Translations under genes and position numbers: made by a program | In this document: piece after piece, positions 1-9,766 of the stretch | Position numbering within the stretch: position 1 is the first letter of the stretch | Layout: every line of letters begins with the position of its first letter | The notes under the pieces: generated by a model | The model's input: the letters and a program-made list of their open reading frames with translations, nothing else | Databases searched by the model: none | What the model was told of the DNA's origin: nothing | Origin: Gimesia benthica | GTDB taxonomy: Bacteria; Planctomycetota; Planctomycetia; Planctomycetales; Planctomycetaceae | Reading direction: 5' to 3' | Assembly (NCBI RefSeq): GCF_009720525.1 | Contig: NZ_CP043930.1 | Coordinates: forward strand, 6,832,001-6,896,000 | DNA: 64,000 nucleotides

Positions 1-1
1 G

Positions 2-508
2 GGCGAGGAGATTCTGCAGGAACTGGAGACGGTCGAAGTCTCCGCTGATCAGGAGTCACAGGCCACTGCTGCCCGGCAACAGGCCGTCGATCAGATCGAA
101 CGCGAATTCGATACGACTGATATCAGGGATCTGCTGCTCTCGAATCTGGAGCATCCCCAGTGGGACGACGTGGCGGAACGCTGTCTTTCCTGCACGAACT
201 GTACGATGGTATGTCCCACCTGTTTCTGCAGTTCGGTAGAAGAGGTCAGCGATCTGGCGGGCGAACAGGTCGAACGCCAGCGGGTGTGGGATTCCTGTTT
301 CAATGTCGAATTCAGTTATATGAATGGGGGGCTGGTACGGAACGGGGTTCGCAGCCGTTATCGACAATGGCTGACGCATAAGCTGGCGAGCTGGATAGAT
401 CAGTTCGGAACTTCCGGCTGTGTCGGCTGTGGTCGTTGCATTACCTGGTGTCCGGTGGGTATTGATTTAACCGCCGAAGTGGCCGCAATCCGGGAGTCTT
501 CATCATGA
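2..508 (+). CDS. hydB: Group 3b [NiFe] hydrogenase beta subunit, 4Fe-4S dicluster protein (5' truncated by window)
   Basis: The open frame runs in from the window edge, so the N-terminus is missing; 168 residues are visible. Two ferredoxin-type motifs of the form CxxCxxCxxxCP are present, one beginning CLSCTNC and one beginning CVGCGRC, enough for two [4Fe-4S] clusters. In group 3b (sulfhydrogenase-type) enzymes the beta subunit passes electrons between the flavin subunit and the hydrogenase dimer in the cytoplasm. The order beta-gamma-delta-alpha matches the hydBGDA layout known from Pyrococcus. The stop overlaps the next start in an ATGA arrangement, so translation is probably coupled. An internal GTG at 170 gives a shorter frame, but the sequence upstream is open and reads as normal protein, so it is not the start. 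Confidence 0.85.
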   Translation, partial: GEEILQELETVEVSADQESQATAARQQAVDQIEREFDTTDIRDLLLSNLEHPQWDDVAERCLSCTNCTMVCPTCFCSSVEEVSDLAGEQVERQRVWDSCFNVEFSYMNGGLVRNGVRSRYRQWLTHKLASWIDQFGTSGCVGCGRCITWCPVGIDLTAEVAAIRESSS

Positions 509-1380
509 ATGAATCTGCATCCGCTGCTGCCAGCCACTTCAGTCCCCAGGCGAATGCATGGGTGCCACAGACCGCGGTGATTCGCGAGATCAGACCCGAA
601 GTGAGTGGTGTGACCACTTACCAGCTGGCACTCATCGATTCCGTAGCTGCCGAGACGTATCACTTCGCTCCGGGGCAGTTCAATATGCTATATGTTCCGG
701 GGGCAGGGGAATCTGCTATTTCCATGAGTGGCGATCCGGATGCCACAGAGACATTAACACACACGATCCGTAAAGCAGGAAACGTGACGGGGCGGATTGC
801 AGCCATGCAGGTCGGCGACACTCTGGGGCTGCGAGGACCCTTTGGCACCAGCTGGCCCGTGGATCTGTGCAAGGGAAAAGATGTGATTCTGGTGGCGGGG
901 GGCATTGGATTGCCACCACTAAGGCCGGTGATCTATCGCATGTTGTCTGAGCGGGAAAATTATGGACAACTGACTTTGCTCTACGGCGCCCGCACGCCGG
1001 AGATGCGACTCTACATAAACGAGTATCAGCGCTGGCAGGCACAGGACTTCGATGTCCGCCAGACAGTGGACCGGTCAGCATCGGGCTGGCAGGGAAATGT
1101 TGGCGTCGTTCCCCAGTTGCTGGAACGGCTACAGTCTTTCGATCCAGCCAATTCGATCATGATGATCTGTGGCCCCGACATCATGATGCGTTTCACTGCA
1201 CGGGCGGCGCTACAGCTGGGGATGACGACCGAACAGATCTGGGTCTCGACCGAACGGAACATGCAGTGCGCGGTGGGGCTTTGTGGTCACTGTCAACTGG
1301 GACCGGAATTCATCTGTAAGGATGGGCCGGTCTACCGCTACGATCAGATCTCTCCCTGGTTGAAAGTGGAGGGCCTTTAA
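505..1380 (+). CDS. hydG: Group 3b [NiFe] hydrogenase gamma subunit, FAD/NAD(P)-binding reductase
   Basis: The 291-residue protein has a ferredoxin-reductase fold. The FAD-binding part ends near SMSGDP (residues 73-78), a Gly-rich nucleotide-binding turn lies at VAGGIGLPP (about 130-138), and the C-terminus carries a [2Fe-2S] site with Cys255, Cys260, Cys263 and Cys271. This is the layout of dihydroorotate dehydrogenase electron-transfer subunits and of hydrogenase gamma subunits; the neighbours decide for hydrogenase. It should exchange electrons between NAD(P)H and the 4Fe-4S beta subunit. It overlaps hydB by 4 bp and is followed by the small subunit after 2 bp. Whether it prefers NADH or NADPH cannot be told by eye. 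Confidence 0.9.
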   Translation: MNESASAAASHFSPQANAWVPQTAVIREIRPEVSGVTTYQLALIDSVAAETYHFAPGQFNMLYVPGAGESAISMSGDPDATETLTHTIRKAGNVTGRIAAMQVGDTLGLRGPFGTSWPVDLCKGKDVILVAGGIGLPPLRPVIYRMLSERENYGQLTLLYGARTPEMRLYINEYQRWQAQDFDVRQTVDRSASGWQGNVGVVPQLLERLQSFDPANSIMMICGPDIMMRFTARAALQLGMTTEQIWVSTERNMQCAVGLCGHCQLGPEFICKDGPVYRYDQISPWLKVEGL

Positions 1381-1382
1381 AT

Positions 1383-2174
1383 ATGTGTAAGCCACGCCTG
1401 GCAGTATTCAAGTTCGCCTCCTGCGATGGTTGTCAGTTGTCGCTGCTGGATGCCGAAGATCACTTGCTCGCGGTCGCGGATGCAGTGGAGATCGTCTATT
1501 TCCCCGAAGCAACCAGCCATATGGAAGAGGGCCCGTATGACATCGCCCTGGTGGAAGGCTCCATCACCACGCCTCACGATGCCGAACGGATTCAGCAGAT
1601 ACGAAAAGATGCCCGCTTCCTGATGACGATCGGTGCCTGTGCGACCGCGGGGGGCATACAGGCTCTGCGGAACTGGGCCGACAAAGATGAATTCATGCAG
1701 GCCGTGTATGCGACCCCGGAATACATCCAGGTCCTCGAGACGTCGACACCGATTGCCGAGCATGTGCAGGTCGATTTTGAACTTCGGGGCTGCCCGATTA
1801 ACCAGTATCAACTCATCGAAGTCATTCGCTCACTGCTTGCAGGTCAGACGCCCCGTACTCCCCGGCACAGTGTCTGTCTCGACTGTAAACGTCGAGGCAC
1901 GGTCTGTGTCACAGTTGCGCAGGGAACGGCCTGTCTGGGGCCGGTTACCCAGTCGGGGTGTCATGCACTCTGTCCCAGTTACAACCGGGGCTGTTATGGC
2001 TGTTTCGGACCCGCGCTGCAGGCCAATCTAGTGAGCCTCTCCGCGCAGATGGAGCGGGAAGGTGCCTCGAAAGCGGAAATTGCCCATAAGCTGAAAAACT
2101 TCAACGCATACGCACCCGCGTTTCGAACAGAGAGTACGCGTCTAGTGCAACTGGAGGGGGATCAGCGCAGATGA
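1383..2174 (+). CDS. hydD: Group 3b [NiFe] hydrogenase delta (small) subunit
   Basis: This 263-residue protein begins with the proximal cluster motif CDGCQ (Cys14, Cys17) and has further ligand candidates at Cys86 (GACATAGG) and Cys137 (RGCPIN). A Cys-rich C-terminal half (Cys165, 168, 175, 184, 193, 197, 204, 207) can hold two more clusters. There is no Tat signal peptide, so the enzyme is cytoplasmic, unlike uptake hydrogenases of group 1. The small subunit relays electrons from the NiFe site to the beta subunit. The gene overlaps the large-subunit gene by 4 bp (ATGA), which fits stoichiometric translation of the heterodimer. Confidence 0.92.
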   Translation: MCKPRLAVFKFASCDGCQLSLLDAEDHLLAVADAVEIVYFPEATSHMEEGPYDIALVEGSITTPHDAERIQQIRKDARFLMTIGACATAGGIQALRNWADKDEFMQAVYATPEYIQVLETSTPIAEHVQVDFELRGCPINQYQLIEVIRSLLAGQTPRTPRHSVCLDCKRRGTVCVTVAQGTACLGPVTQSGCHALCPSYNRGCYGCFGPALQANLVSLSAQMEREGASKAEIAHKLKNFNAYAPAFRTESTRLVQLEGDQRR

Positions 2175-3463
2175 CCGAGCGAAAGATCAAAGTCGAAACG
2201 CTGACTCGCGTGGAAGGAGAAGGGGGGCTCTACGTCCGCCTGCAGGGGGAGCAGGTAGAAGAAGTCCGTCTGGAAATCTACGAACCGCCGCGGCTGTTTG
2301 AAGCGCTCCTGCGGGGACGGCCACTCGAAGATGCCCCTGATATTACGGCCCGGATCTGTGGAATCTGTCCTGTGGCGTACCAGATGAGCAGCGTGCATGC
2401 GATGGAAATGGCGTTGGGAGTCGAAATCACTCCCGAGATACGTCGACTGCGCAGATTGCTGTATTGCGGGGAATGGATCGAGAGTCACGGCCTGCACATG
2501 CATCTGTTACACGCCCCTGATTTTCTGGGATTTGAAAGCGGGCTGGCGATGGCCAAACAGTTCCCGGACGAGGTCAACCGGGGGCTGAGACTGAAGAAAC
2601 ATGGGAATCAGTTAGTCGACCTGCTGGGGGGGCGGGCCATTCACCCCGTGAATGTCTGTGTCGGAGGCTTCTATCGTATTCCAAGCCGCAACGAGTTTCA
2701 GAAACTGGTGCCCGATTTTGAATGGGGTTTGAACGCAGCCATTGAGACCACCCGCTGGGTCGCCGGTTTCGAATATCCCGAACTGGAATCGGATTGTGAA
2801 TTTGTTTCACTCTCGCATCCCGACGAATATCCCATGAACGAAGGCGTCATGCAGACCAGTTCCGGAGATCAGATCGAAATCAGCAACTACCGCGATGAGT
2901 TTCAGGAACAACAGGTACCACACTCGACGGCCCTGCACGCCATTCGCAAAACGACCGGGCGTCCCTATCTGCTGGGCCCCCTGTCACGGGTGAATCTGAA
3001 CCGCGATCGGCTTTCTCCAGCGGCGCGGAAACTGGCTGATGAAATTGCGTTTGAGCCCGAGTGCAGGAATCCGCATCGAGCCATTATCGCCCGGGGGCTG
3101 GAACTGGTGCACTCGTACGAAGAGGCGCTGCAGATTCTTCGTGACGAGCATTCCACAAAGGAGCCTCGCATGACTTATGAATACCAGGCCGGAGTGGGCA
3201 TGTCGGCGACGGAAGCGCCCCGCGGAACACTCTTTCATCGTTACGAAATTGACACTGAAGGTAAGATCGTCGAGGCGGACATTATTCCTCCGACTTCCCA
3301 GAATCAGGCACAGATTGAAGTCGATCTGAAAGCATGGGTGGGCCAGGTAATTGAGAAAGAAGAATCACAGGCGGCCCGTCTCTGTGAAAACCTGGTGCGG
3401 GCCTATGATCCGTGCATCAGTTGTTCCACGCATTTTTTGAATGTCACGATAGAACGGTCCTGA
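2171..3463 (+). CDS. hydA: Group 3b [NiFe] hydrogenase alpha (large, catalytic) subunit
   Basis: The 430-residue protein carries both NiFe-ligand motifs: the N-terminal RICGICP (Cys63, Cys66, with His76 downstream) and the C-terminal DPCISCSTH (Cys415, Cys418, His421). Nine residues follow His421; this tail is the expected substrate of the maturation protease encoded directly downstream. The family catalyses reversible H2 oxidation coupled to NAD(P). Motif spelling, subunit set and lack of a signal peptide all point to a group 3b enzyme. Some family members also reduce sulfur or polysulfide in vitro; nothing here tests that. The protease gene starts 3 bp after the stop. Confidence 0.93.
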   Translation: MTERKIKVETLTRVEGEGGLYVRLQGEQVEEVRLEIYEPPRLFEALLRGRPLEDAPDITARICGICPVAYQMSSVHAMEMALGVEITPEIRRLRRLLYCGEWIESHGLHMHLLHAPDFLGFESGLAMAKQFPDEVNRGLRLKKHGNQLVDLLGGRAIHPVNVCVGGFYRIPSRNEFQKLVPDFEWGLNAAIETTRWVAGFEYPELESDCEFVSLSHPDEYPMNEGVMQTSSGDQIEISNYRDEFQEQQVPHSTALHAIRKTTGRPYLLGPLSRVNLNRDRLSPAARKLADEIAFEPECRNPHRAIIARGLELVHSYEEALQILRDEHSTKEPRMTYEYQAGVGMSATEAPRGTLFHRYEIDTEGKIVEADIIPPTSQNQAQIEVDLKAWVGQVIEKEESQAARLCENLVRAYDPCISCSTHFLNVTIERS

Positions 3464-3466
3464 GTT

Positions 3467-3946
3467 ATGACAGATTCCCGACAGATACAGGTCGCAGGGC
3501 TTGGCAGTCCGCATGGCGATGATCAGGCTGGGTGGGAAATTGTCCGCGCGCTGGAGAAAAGAGGCCTGTCTCAGGCGATGGTTCATTATTCACGAACGCC
3601 GGATGACCTGCTCAACTGGCTCGATCCTGCGTATCCTCTCGTCATCTGTGATGCCTGTCGCGGCGGTAGCCCGGTGGGGAGCGTGCATCGCTGGCAGTGG
3701 CCAACTACTGAACTGGATCAGGTGAACTGGTCGGGGACACATCAGATCGCACTGCCGGGGGTGTTATCGCTGGCGGAGGAACTGGGACAGCTTCCTGAGT
3801 TGGTTATCATCTGGGGTGTAGAAATTTCAGAGACAATTCCGGGAGACGCCATCTCGTCAAAGGTGTCTGCCGGCGTGGAACGCGCCGTCGAGTCGATCTG
3901 TCGGGAATGGGATGTCATACGTTCTCTGGAGGTCGATCATGCATGA
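3467..3946 (+). CDS. Hydrogenase maturation endopeptidase
   Basis: The 159-residue protein opens with the HyaD/HycI-family signature GLGSPHGDDQAGW, whose Asp residue lies where the family binds nickel in the immature large subunit. These proteases clip the C-terminal extension of the large subunit after Ni insertion. Here the target would be the nine residues after His421 of the alpha subunit encoded 3 bp upstream. The family is usually about 150-160 residues, so this is full length. The gene overlaps hypA by 8 bp. I give no symbol because the paralogue names (hyaD, hycI, hoxW, frxA) are enzyme-specific. Confidence 0.85.
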   Translation: MTDSRQIQVAGLGSPHGDDQAGWEIVRALEKRGLSQAMVHYSRTPDDLLNWLDPAYPLVICDACRGGSPVGSVHRWQWPTTELDQVNWSGTHQIALPGVLSLAEELGQLPELVIIWGVEISETIPGDAISSKVSAGVERAVESICREWDVIRSLEVDHA

Positions 3947-4310
3947 GCGGTCCCTGGTACAGACGCTGTTGAATCAGGTTCAGCAGATCGTTGCCGACGA
4001 TGGCGGGGGCGTGGTGAAAGAGATTCAGGTGCAGGTCGGAGACCTGTCGGGAGTCGAACCTTTGTTATTTGAATCAGCTTTTACAGAACTGGCGAGAGAA
4101 TGGTTCCCGCAGGAATGTCGCCTCGTGCTGGACATCGTGCCGGTCAAGGCGGAGTGTCGGCTGTGTGGTCAGTGTTTTGAAGTGCAGGATAATGAGTTTC
4201 TCTGTCCGGCTTGTGGAACCGGCCCCGTTGAGGTGATTCAGGGAGACCAGGTGAAACTGATGAGTATTACTGTCGATTCTGAAAATTCAGTGTCAGGAGC
4301 GAAGTCATGA
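3939..4310 (+). CDS. hypA: Hydrogenase nickel incorporation protein HypA
   Basis: I start at ATG 3939 because it gives the family N-terminus MHERSLVQ, in which His2 is a Ni ligand; a longer frame from 3912 adds nine residues not seen in HypA. The 123-residue product has a structural zinc site made of two CxxC pairs (CRLC and CPAC). HypA hands Ni to the large subunit together with HypB. The gene overlaps the protease gene upstream and hypB downstream (4 bp), so it sits inside one translationally coupled operon. Confidence 0.92.
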   Translation: MHERSLVQTLLNQVQQIVADDGGGVVKEIQVQVGDLSGVEPLLFESAFTELAREWFPQECRLVLDIVPVKAECRLCGQCFEVQDNEFLCPACGTGPVEVIQGDQVKLMSITVDSENSVSGAKS

Positions 4311-4996
4311 ACACCCGCGTGTTATCTGTCAGACGGGACATCCAGGCGGAACAGAAAGCGGACGCGGCTGCAGAACGGGAACGACTGGGTCGGCGGGGGA
4401 CGCTGGTGATCAACCTGCTTTCCTCGCCAGGTTCGGGCAAAACCTCTCTGCTGGAAGCGACGGCCCGGCATTGGGCTGGTCGCCGCAGCATGGCCGTGCT
4501 GGTTGGTGATCTGGAAACAGACCGGGATGCACAACGACTGGCACCCTTAGTACCGGTAGCCCAGCTGACAACGGGGGGCGCCTGTCATCTGGAACTACCT
4601 CTTGTGCAGCGGGGATTGCAGGCGCTGGGAGATCCGGCAGTCGACTTTCTGTTTATCGAGAACGTGGGTAACCTGGTCTGTCCGGCGTCCCACGATCTGG
4701 CAGAGCACCTCCGCGTGGTCCTGATCAGCACGACGGAGGGGGACGATAAGCCGGGCAAGTATCCCAAGATGTTTCGCACCAGTCAGGCTATGGTTGTGAC
4801 CAAGCAGGATCTGCTGCCACATGTCCCTTTCTCTATCGAAGCAGTGACCGAAGATGCGTTGAAAATTCAACCCGAGCTGAATGTCCTGACGACGTGTGCA
4901 ATCGATAATAGTGGCATTCAGGAATGGTGTGAATTTCTGGAACAGCAGTATCAGGAAAAAATCGAGTCCGTCTATGAACCGGCAGGCAACCAGTAA
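4307..4996 (+). CDS. hypB: Hydrogenase nickel incorporation GTPase HypB
   Basis: The 229-residue protein has the G1 loop GSGKTS near residue 43, the switch region GDLETDRDA and the HypB motif TGGACHLE with the metal-binding Cys-His. There is no His-rich nickel storage stretch at the N-terminus, so this is a short form without Ni storage capacity. HypB drives GTP-dependent Ni delivery with HypA. The gene overlaps hypA by 4 bp and its 3' end overlaps the chosen hypF start by 23 bp. Confidence 0.93.
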   Translation: MNTRVLSVRRDIQAEQKADAAAERERLGRRGTLVINLLSSPGSGKTSLLEATARHWAGRRSMAVLVGDLETDRDAQRLAPLVPVAQLTTGGACHLELPLVQRGLQALGDPAVDFLFIENVGNLVCPASHDLAEHLRVVLISTTEGDDKPGKYPKMFRTSQAMVVTKQDLLPHVPFSIEAVTEDALKIQPELNVLTTCAIDNSGIQEWCEFLEQQYQEKIESVYEPAGNQ

Positions 4997-7271
4997 TCCG
5001 GAAGCAACACAGATCGCCGTACAGCTTACGTGCAACGGTCGCGTGCAGGGAATCGGCCTGAGACCCGCGGTAGCACGCTGGGCGCACGAACTGGGACTGG
5101 CCGGTTCAATCTGTAACACCTCTGCGGGGGTAAAGCTGCACGTAGAGGGACCTGCTCCGCTGATACAGCGATTCGAGGAGGGGCTGGAGGCCCATCTGCC
5201 GGTTGAAGCAGTACTGGAAACACGGGCGCGTCAACCTGTTGAATATGAGGGCTTGAGTTCGTTTCAGATTCAGGAGAGTGACGAGGTCGGCGTGCTGAGA
5301 ACCGCAGTCCCCACGGACCAGGCCGTCTGTCAGGCATGTCTTGAAGAAATCTTCGATCCTGATGATCGTCGTTATCAATATCCGTTTAACAGCTGCACGG
5401 ACTGTGGTCCCCGCTATTCACTCATTCACGCCATGCCATACGAACGACGGCAGACTGCGATGACAGAATATGCGATGTGTGATGCGTGCGCAGCCGAATA
5501 TGAGTCAGCGACCGACAGACGGTTTCATGCACAAACCATCGCCTGTCCGGACTGTGGACCTCAAGTCTGGGGGACGGATTCTCAAGGAAATACTGTTGCC
5601 TCAGGTCAGCTTTCAATTGGAAGAGCAGCTCAGGCATTAGCACGCGGTCAGATTGTGGGACTGCGGGGCCTGGGAGGCTATCAGTTAATCGGTGATGCCC
5701 GTTCTGATGCCACGGTTCAGGCAATACGCCGCCTGAAGCATCGACCGTCCAAGCCCCTGGCTGTCATGGTCCGATCGCTTGCAGAAGCACAGCGACTGGC
5801 AATTGTAGACGACGTGGAAGCCGGGGAACTCAGTTCAGCCGTAGCGCCGATCGTACTGCTGCGTGCCCGGCAGGAGTCTGGTCTGTCACGTGAGTTGAAT
5901 GCCGGATTACAGACCCTGGGGGTGATGTTACCCACGACACCGCTGCATGCACTGCTGCTGGAGCAATGCCGATTTCCACTGGTTGTCACCAGCGCGAACC
6001 GGGAAGGATCGCCCATCCCCTGTCAATCAAAGATAATCGAAGCCGAGATCAGCCAAGGTGCCGATCTGTGGCTGGAACACGATCGGCCAATTCAGCGCCC
6101 CATCGATGACAGCGTCGTCCGTATCATCGCGGGACTCAGTGTCACCATTCGGCTGGCCCGCGGGCTGGCTCCGTTGTCCCTGCCTGTGAAAAGTGACGAA
6201 TCATTGATGGCCACGGGAGGGCAGCAGAAGTCTGCTTTCGCGCTGTGTAACGGACAGCAGGCGATATTGGGGCCGCATATCGGAGAGCTGGATCACGTAG
6301 CCGCTTGTGAACGGTATCTGGGCCAGTTAGAGGCTCTTGAACAACTTTATGATGTCTCACCTGCAGGCCTGGTCTGTGATCAACATCCGGATTATTTCAC
6401 GACTCAGTGGGCGGAACGTGAAAACATTCCACTGGAACAGGTACAGCATCATCATGCACACATCGCATCAGGGATGCTGGAACAGGGCTGGCTGGAACGA
6501 CGTGTCCTGGGAGTCGCATTCGACGGAACCGGCTGGGGCGAAGATCAGACCATCTGGGGAGGCGAATTCTTACTCGCGAGCGCTCGGGAATATGAACGCA
6601 TCGGGCGATTGTTGCCGTTCGCATTACCGGGTGGCGAACAGGCGATTCGCGAACCGTGGCGAATTGCGGTGACGTTACTGGCAGACGCACTGGGAGATCA
6701 GGCAGCATACGAACTGGAAACCGAACATAGTCAGGTGGCAGCACTGCTCAAAATCGCGGAATCCCGACGTCTCTCCCCACTGACGAGTAGCGCGGGGCGG
6801 CTGTTTGATGGAGTGGCCTCATTGATCCTGGGCTGTAGACATTCCGGTTTTGAGGGCCAGGCAGCAATGTTGCTCGAAGCGGCCTGTGATGCAGCAGAAG
6901 CAGACGCGTATGACTTTCCGATGCAGGAGGGCGATCTGCGGGAACTCGACTGGAGACCGGCGGTCAGACAGATCTGGGAGGATCGGCTGCAGGGAGTTGA
7001 ACCGGGGCGGATGGCGATGCGTTTTCATCGGGGGCTGGCACGCGGGATTGCCCGTTTTTGTGCTTCGTATGCGGAGTTTCCCGTTGTTCTGGGAGGGGGC
7101 GTGTTTCAGAATCGTTGCCTGGTCGAAACGGTCGCTGCTGAGTTCAGACAGAATGGACAGGAGCTTGGTCTACCGGGACGGGTTCCCCCCAACGATGGCG
7201 GCCTGGCGGCGGGTCAGCTGGCGATTGCGCTAGCCAGACGGGAAAGGAAGGACACAAACCAATGTGCTTAG
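4974..7271 (+). CDS. hypF: Carbamoyltransferase HypF
   Basis: Domains appear in family order: an acylphosphatase-like domain (VQGIGLRP at about residues 25-32), two zinc-finger pairs (CQAC, CTDCGP, CDAC, CPDCGP), a YrdC-like domain, and a Kae1-like carbamoyltransferase with HHHAHIASG and FDGTGWGED. HypF makes the thiocarboxamide on the HypE C-terminal Cys, precursor of the CN ligands of the Fe site. The frame stays open back to 4896, but ATG 4974 gives 765 residues, close to the usual 750, and removes a stretch that is only hypB in another frame. It overlaps hypC by 10 bp. Confidence 0.93.
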   Translation: MNRQATSNPEATQIAVQLTCNGRVQGIGLRPAVARWAHELGLAGSICNTSAGVKLHVEGPAPLIQRFEEGLEAHLPVEAVLETRARQPVEYEGLSSFQIQESDEVGVLRTAVPTDQAVCQACLEEIFDPDDRRYQYPFNSCTDCGPRYSLIHAMPYERRQTAMTEYAMCDACAAEYESATDRRFHAQTIACPDCGPQVWGTDSQGNTVASGQLSIGRAAQALARGQIVGLRGLGGYQLIGDARSDATVQAIRRLKHRPSKPLAVMVRSLAEAQRLAIVDDVEAGELSSAVAPIVLLRARQESGLSRELNAGLQTLGVMLPTTPLHALLLEQCRFPLVVTSANREGSPIPCQSKIIEAEISQGADLWLEHDRPIQRPIDDSVVRIIAGLSVTIRLARGLAPLSLPVKSDESLMATGGQQKSAFALCNGQQAILGPHIGELDHVAACERYLGQLEALEQLYDVSPAGLVCDQHPDYFTTQWAERENIPLEQVQHHHAHIASGMLEQGWLERRVLGVAFDGTGWGEDQTIWGGEFLLASAREYERIGRLLPFALPGGEQAIREPWRIAVTLLADALGDQAAYELETEHSQVAALLKIAESRRLSPLTSSAGRLFDGVASLILGCRHSGFEGQAAMLLEAACDAAEADAYDFPMQEGDLRELDWRPAVRQIWEDRLQGVEPGRMAMRFHRGLARGIARFCASYAEFPVVLGGGVFQNRCLVETVAAEFRQNGQELGLPGRVPPNDGGLAAGQLAIALARRERKDTNQCA

Positions 7272-7537
7272 GCATCCCGGGAAAAATTGTACGCTGGCTG
7301 GAGCGGGAAGGCGTCTTTGCACAGGCGGAAGTGGAATTCGACGGCGTACGTCGTGTGGTGCATATGGCCTGTGTCACGGAAGCGGAGGAAGGAGAATTCG
7401 TCATCGTCCACGCCGGCATCGCCATCAGTCGAGTGGACCCCGAAGAAGCAGAACAGATCTTCAAAACGCTGGCCGCGATGGGAGACGATGCAGGCTGGCA
7501 GGCAGCCGAGCCAGACGACACGGGGTACGAATCATGA
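7262..7537 (+). CDS. hypC: Hydrogenase assembly chaperone HypC/HybG
   Basis: The 91-residue protein begins MCLGIPGKI, the diagnostic HypC start whose Cys2 carries the Fe(CN)2CO group and contacts the large subunit. It works in a complex with HypD, encoded immediately downstream with a 4-bp overlap. There is only one hypC, which fits the single hydrogenase visible here. Confidence 0.95.
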   Translation: MCLGIPGKIVRWLEREGVFAQAEVEFDGVRRVVHMACVTEAEEGEFVIVHAGIAISRVDPEEAEQIFKTLAAMGDDAGWQAAEPDDTGYES

Positions 7538-8634
7538 AGTACCTGGATGAATATCGAGACCCGGCCGCAGCACAACGCCTGCTGAAAGAAATTCAGAAGG
7601 CAGCCACCCGCCGTTGGACGTTAATGGAAGTCTGCGGGGGCCAGACCCACAGCCTGCTCCGACACGGGATCGCTGCAGAACTGGAGGGTATCGTAGAACT
7701 GATTCATGGTCCCGGTTGTCCAGTCTGTGTCACCAGTCAGGCAGACATCGATTTCGCCTGCGAGTTGGCACAGCGGGAAGACACGATCCTCGCCAGCTTT
7801 GGTGATATGCTGCGTGTGCCGGGCAGCAAGCGGTCGCTGCACGATGTCCGCACCGCGGGCGGGCAGGTGCAGGTCGTGTATTCGCCTCTGGATGCGGTCA
7901 GACTGGCTCAGAAAAACCCGCAGCGGCAGGTCGTCTTCTTCGCAGTCGGCTTTGAAACGACGGCCCCGGCAACGGCACTGGCGGTCAGACAGGCGGAACG
8001 GGATGGAGTGCAGAATTTCAGTCTGCTGGTTTCGCATGTGCGTGTACAGCCGGCGATGGAGTCCCTGGTGGAAGCACCCGATCATCGGGTTCAGGCATTT
8101 CTGGCGGCAGGTCATGTCTGTACCGTGATGGGCTACGAATCGTATGAATCATTTGTGGAACGTTATGAGTTGCCCGTGGTCGTCACCGGCTTTGAGCCGC
8201 TCGATCTTTTGGAAGGGATACTGGCCTGTGTAAGACAACTCGAACAGGGACAGGCACGGTTGGAAAACTGTTATGCCCGCGCTGTGCAGGCCGCGGGGAA
8301 CCGTGCCGCACGCGATCTGGTGCGAGAGATCTACCAGATCAACGATCGCACCTGGCGTGGATTCGGTGTGATTCCCCGCGGAGGCCTGGAACTACGACCT
8401 GAGTGGAGCCACTTTGATGCGCGACTGCGTTTTGAAAAAACTGAGCTGCCGGTGCTGGAGAATGATGTGTGTCGCAGTTATGACGTCATGACCGGTCAGC
8501 TGAAACCGCCGGACTGTCCCGAATTCGGTAAACGCTGCAGCCCCGATTCTCCTTTAGGAGCACCTATGGTCTCCTCGGAAGGCGCCTGTGCCGCCTATTA
8601 TCGTTATGGAATACCTGTGGACCAAACAACTTGA
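7534..8634 (+). CDS. hypD: Hydrogenase Fe-ligand assembly protein HypD
   Basis: I use ATG 7534, which overlaps the hypC stop (ATGA) and starts MKYLDEYRDP as in other HypD proteins. A longer open frame from 7264 is hypC read in another frame. The 366-residue protein shows the conserved CGGQTH, HGPGCPVCV and GFETTAPAT blocks and a C-terminal Cys-rich part for its [4Fe-4S] cluster. HypD is the scaffold where CO and two CN are put on iron with HypC and HypE. Confidence 0.95.
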   Translation: MKYLDEYRDPAAAQRLLKEIQKAATRRWTLMEVCGGQTHSLLRHGIAAELEGIVELIHGPGCPVCVTSQADIDFACELAQREDTILASFGDMLRVPGSKRSLHDVRTAGGQVQVVYSPLDAVRLAQKNPQRQVVFFAVGFETTAPATALAVRQAERDGVQNFSLLVSHVRVQPAMESLVEAPDHRVQAFLAAGHVCTVMGYESYESFVERYELPVVVTGFEPLDLLEGILACVRQLEQGQARLENCYARAVQAAGNRAARDLVREIYQINDRTWRGFGVIPRGGLELRPEWSHFDARLRFEKTELPVLENDVCRSYDVMTGQLKPPDCPEFGKRCSPDSPLGAPMVSSEGACAAYYRYGIPVDQTT

Positions 8635-8675
8635 GACGGAACTGAGTAACGGAAATTATCAGGAAGAAGCGGAAG

Positions 8676-9752
8676 ATGACCGAGCGGGAAGGAAAATCTC
8701 CAGGCGGCTGGCAGCTGAACTGTCCGGTCTCACTGCGCGATCATGCGGAATGCGTGACCCTGGCGCACGGAGAAGGGGGACGGCTATCCCGGAGGCTGAT
8801 CCAGGAGCGGATTCTAAAAATCCTGCAGTCGGTCTCTTCTCAGACTCTGGATGACGCCGCGCGATTACCCCACAGCGGGCAACCATTGGCCATGACAACG
8901 GACAGTTTTGTCGTCACCCCATTATTTTTCCCGGGAGGCGACATCGGTTCGCTGGCGGTTTACGGTACGGTAAACGATCTGGCGGTCAGCGGCGCCAGAC
9001 CACTCTGGCTGACCCTCTCACTGATAATCGAGGAAGGGCTTCCTCTGGCGGTGCTGGAACGAATTCTGGAAAGTGTCGCACGAGCAGCGGGAGAGACTGC
9101 AGTGCAGGTAGTGGCCGGAGATACCAAGGTTGTTCCACGGGGGGCGGTGGATGGACTGTTTATCAATACCGCAGGGGTCGGCGAGTTACTGGAGCCGGTT
9201 CCCGCTGGTCCGGAACAGCTACTGGCGGGTGACGAACTGATTGTCAGTGGTCCCCTGGGGCAGCACGGGATGGCGGTGATGGCGGTGCGGGAAGAACTGG
9301 GCATCGAGCCGCTGCCCCCGAGTGATTCCGGTTCCTTATTTCACGCAGTCGATCACTTGCGAAGTGTTCTGGGGACACGAATCCGCTGTCTCCGCGATGC
9401 GACTCGAGGAGGCGCTGCGGCGGTCTTGCACGAATGGGCAGAAGCCTGTGGAATGACATTGAGCATCGAGGAACGAACTCTGCCTGTAACGCCTGAGGTA
9501 CGGGGAATCAGTGAGTTGCTCGGGCTCGATCCACTCCACATCGCTAACGAAGGGACGATGCTGCTGGCTGTGGAGCAGGGGGCGGCGGCAGAGGCTGTTG
9601 CCCAGTTGCAGACGATTCCGGGCATGGAGCGGGCCAGCCGGATCGGTGTTGTCAGAGAACGCGGTGTTGCTCCCGTGACAGTGCAACGCACATTGGGAGC
9701 GGAACAGCCACTGGCGGACCCCCTGGGGAGTCCGCTGCCTCGGATCTGCTGA
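8676..9752 (+). CDS. hypE: Carbamoyl dehydratase HypE
   Basis: The 358-residue AIR-synthase-type ATPase contains LAHGEGGRLS near the N-terminus and AGDTKVV in the middle, and it ends in PRIC. The C-terminal Cys is the site carbamoylated by HypF and dehydrated by HypE to thiocyanate for the Fe-CN ligands. A 41-bp gap separates it from hypD, the largest gap in this operon. It closes the operon and runs into the convergent CBS gene with only 14 bp between stops; I see no clear hairpin terminator there. Confidence 0.95.
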   Translation: MTEREGKSPGGWQLNCPVSLRDHAECVTLAHGEGGRLSRRLIQERILKILQSVSSQTLDDAARLPHSGQPLAMTTDSFVVTPLFFPGGDIGSLAVYGTVNDLAVSGARPLWLTLSLIIEEGLPLAVLERILESVARAAGETAVQVVAGDTKVVPRGAVDGLFINTAGVGELLEPVPAGPEQLLAGDELIVSGPLGQHGMAVMAVREELGIEPLPPSDSGSLFHAVDHLRSVLGTRIRCLRDATRGGAAAVLHEWAEACGMTLSIEERTLPVTPEVRGISELLGLDPLHIANEGTMLLAVEQGAAAEAVAQLQTIPGMERASRIGVVRERGVAPVTVQRTLGAEQPLADPLGSPLPRIC

Positions 9753-9766
9753 CTTTGAAGATGGAC

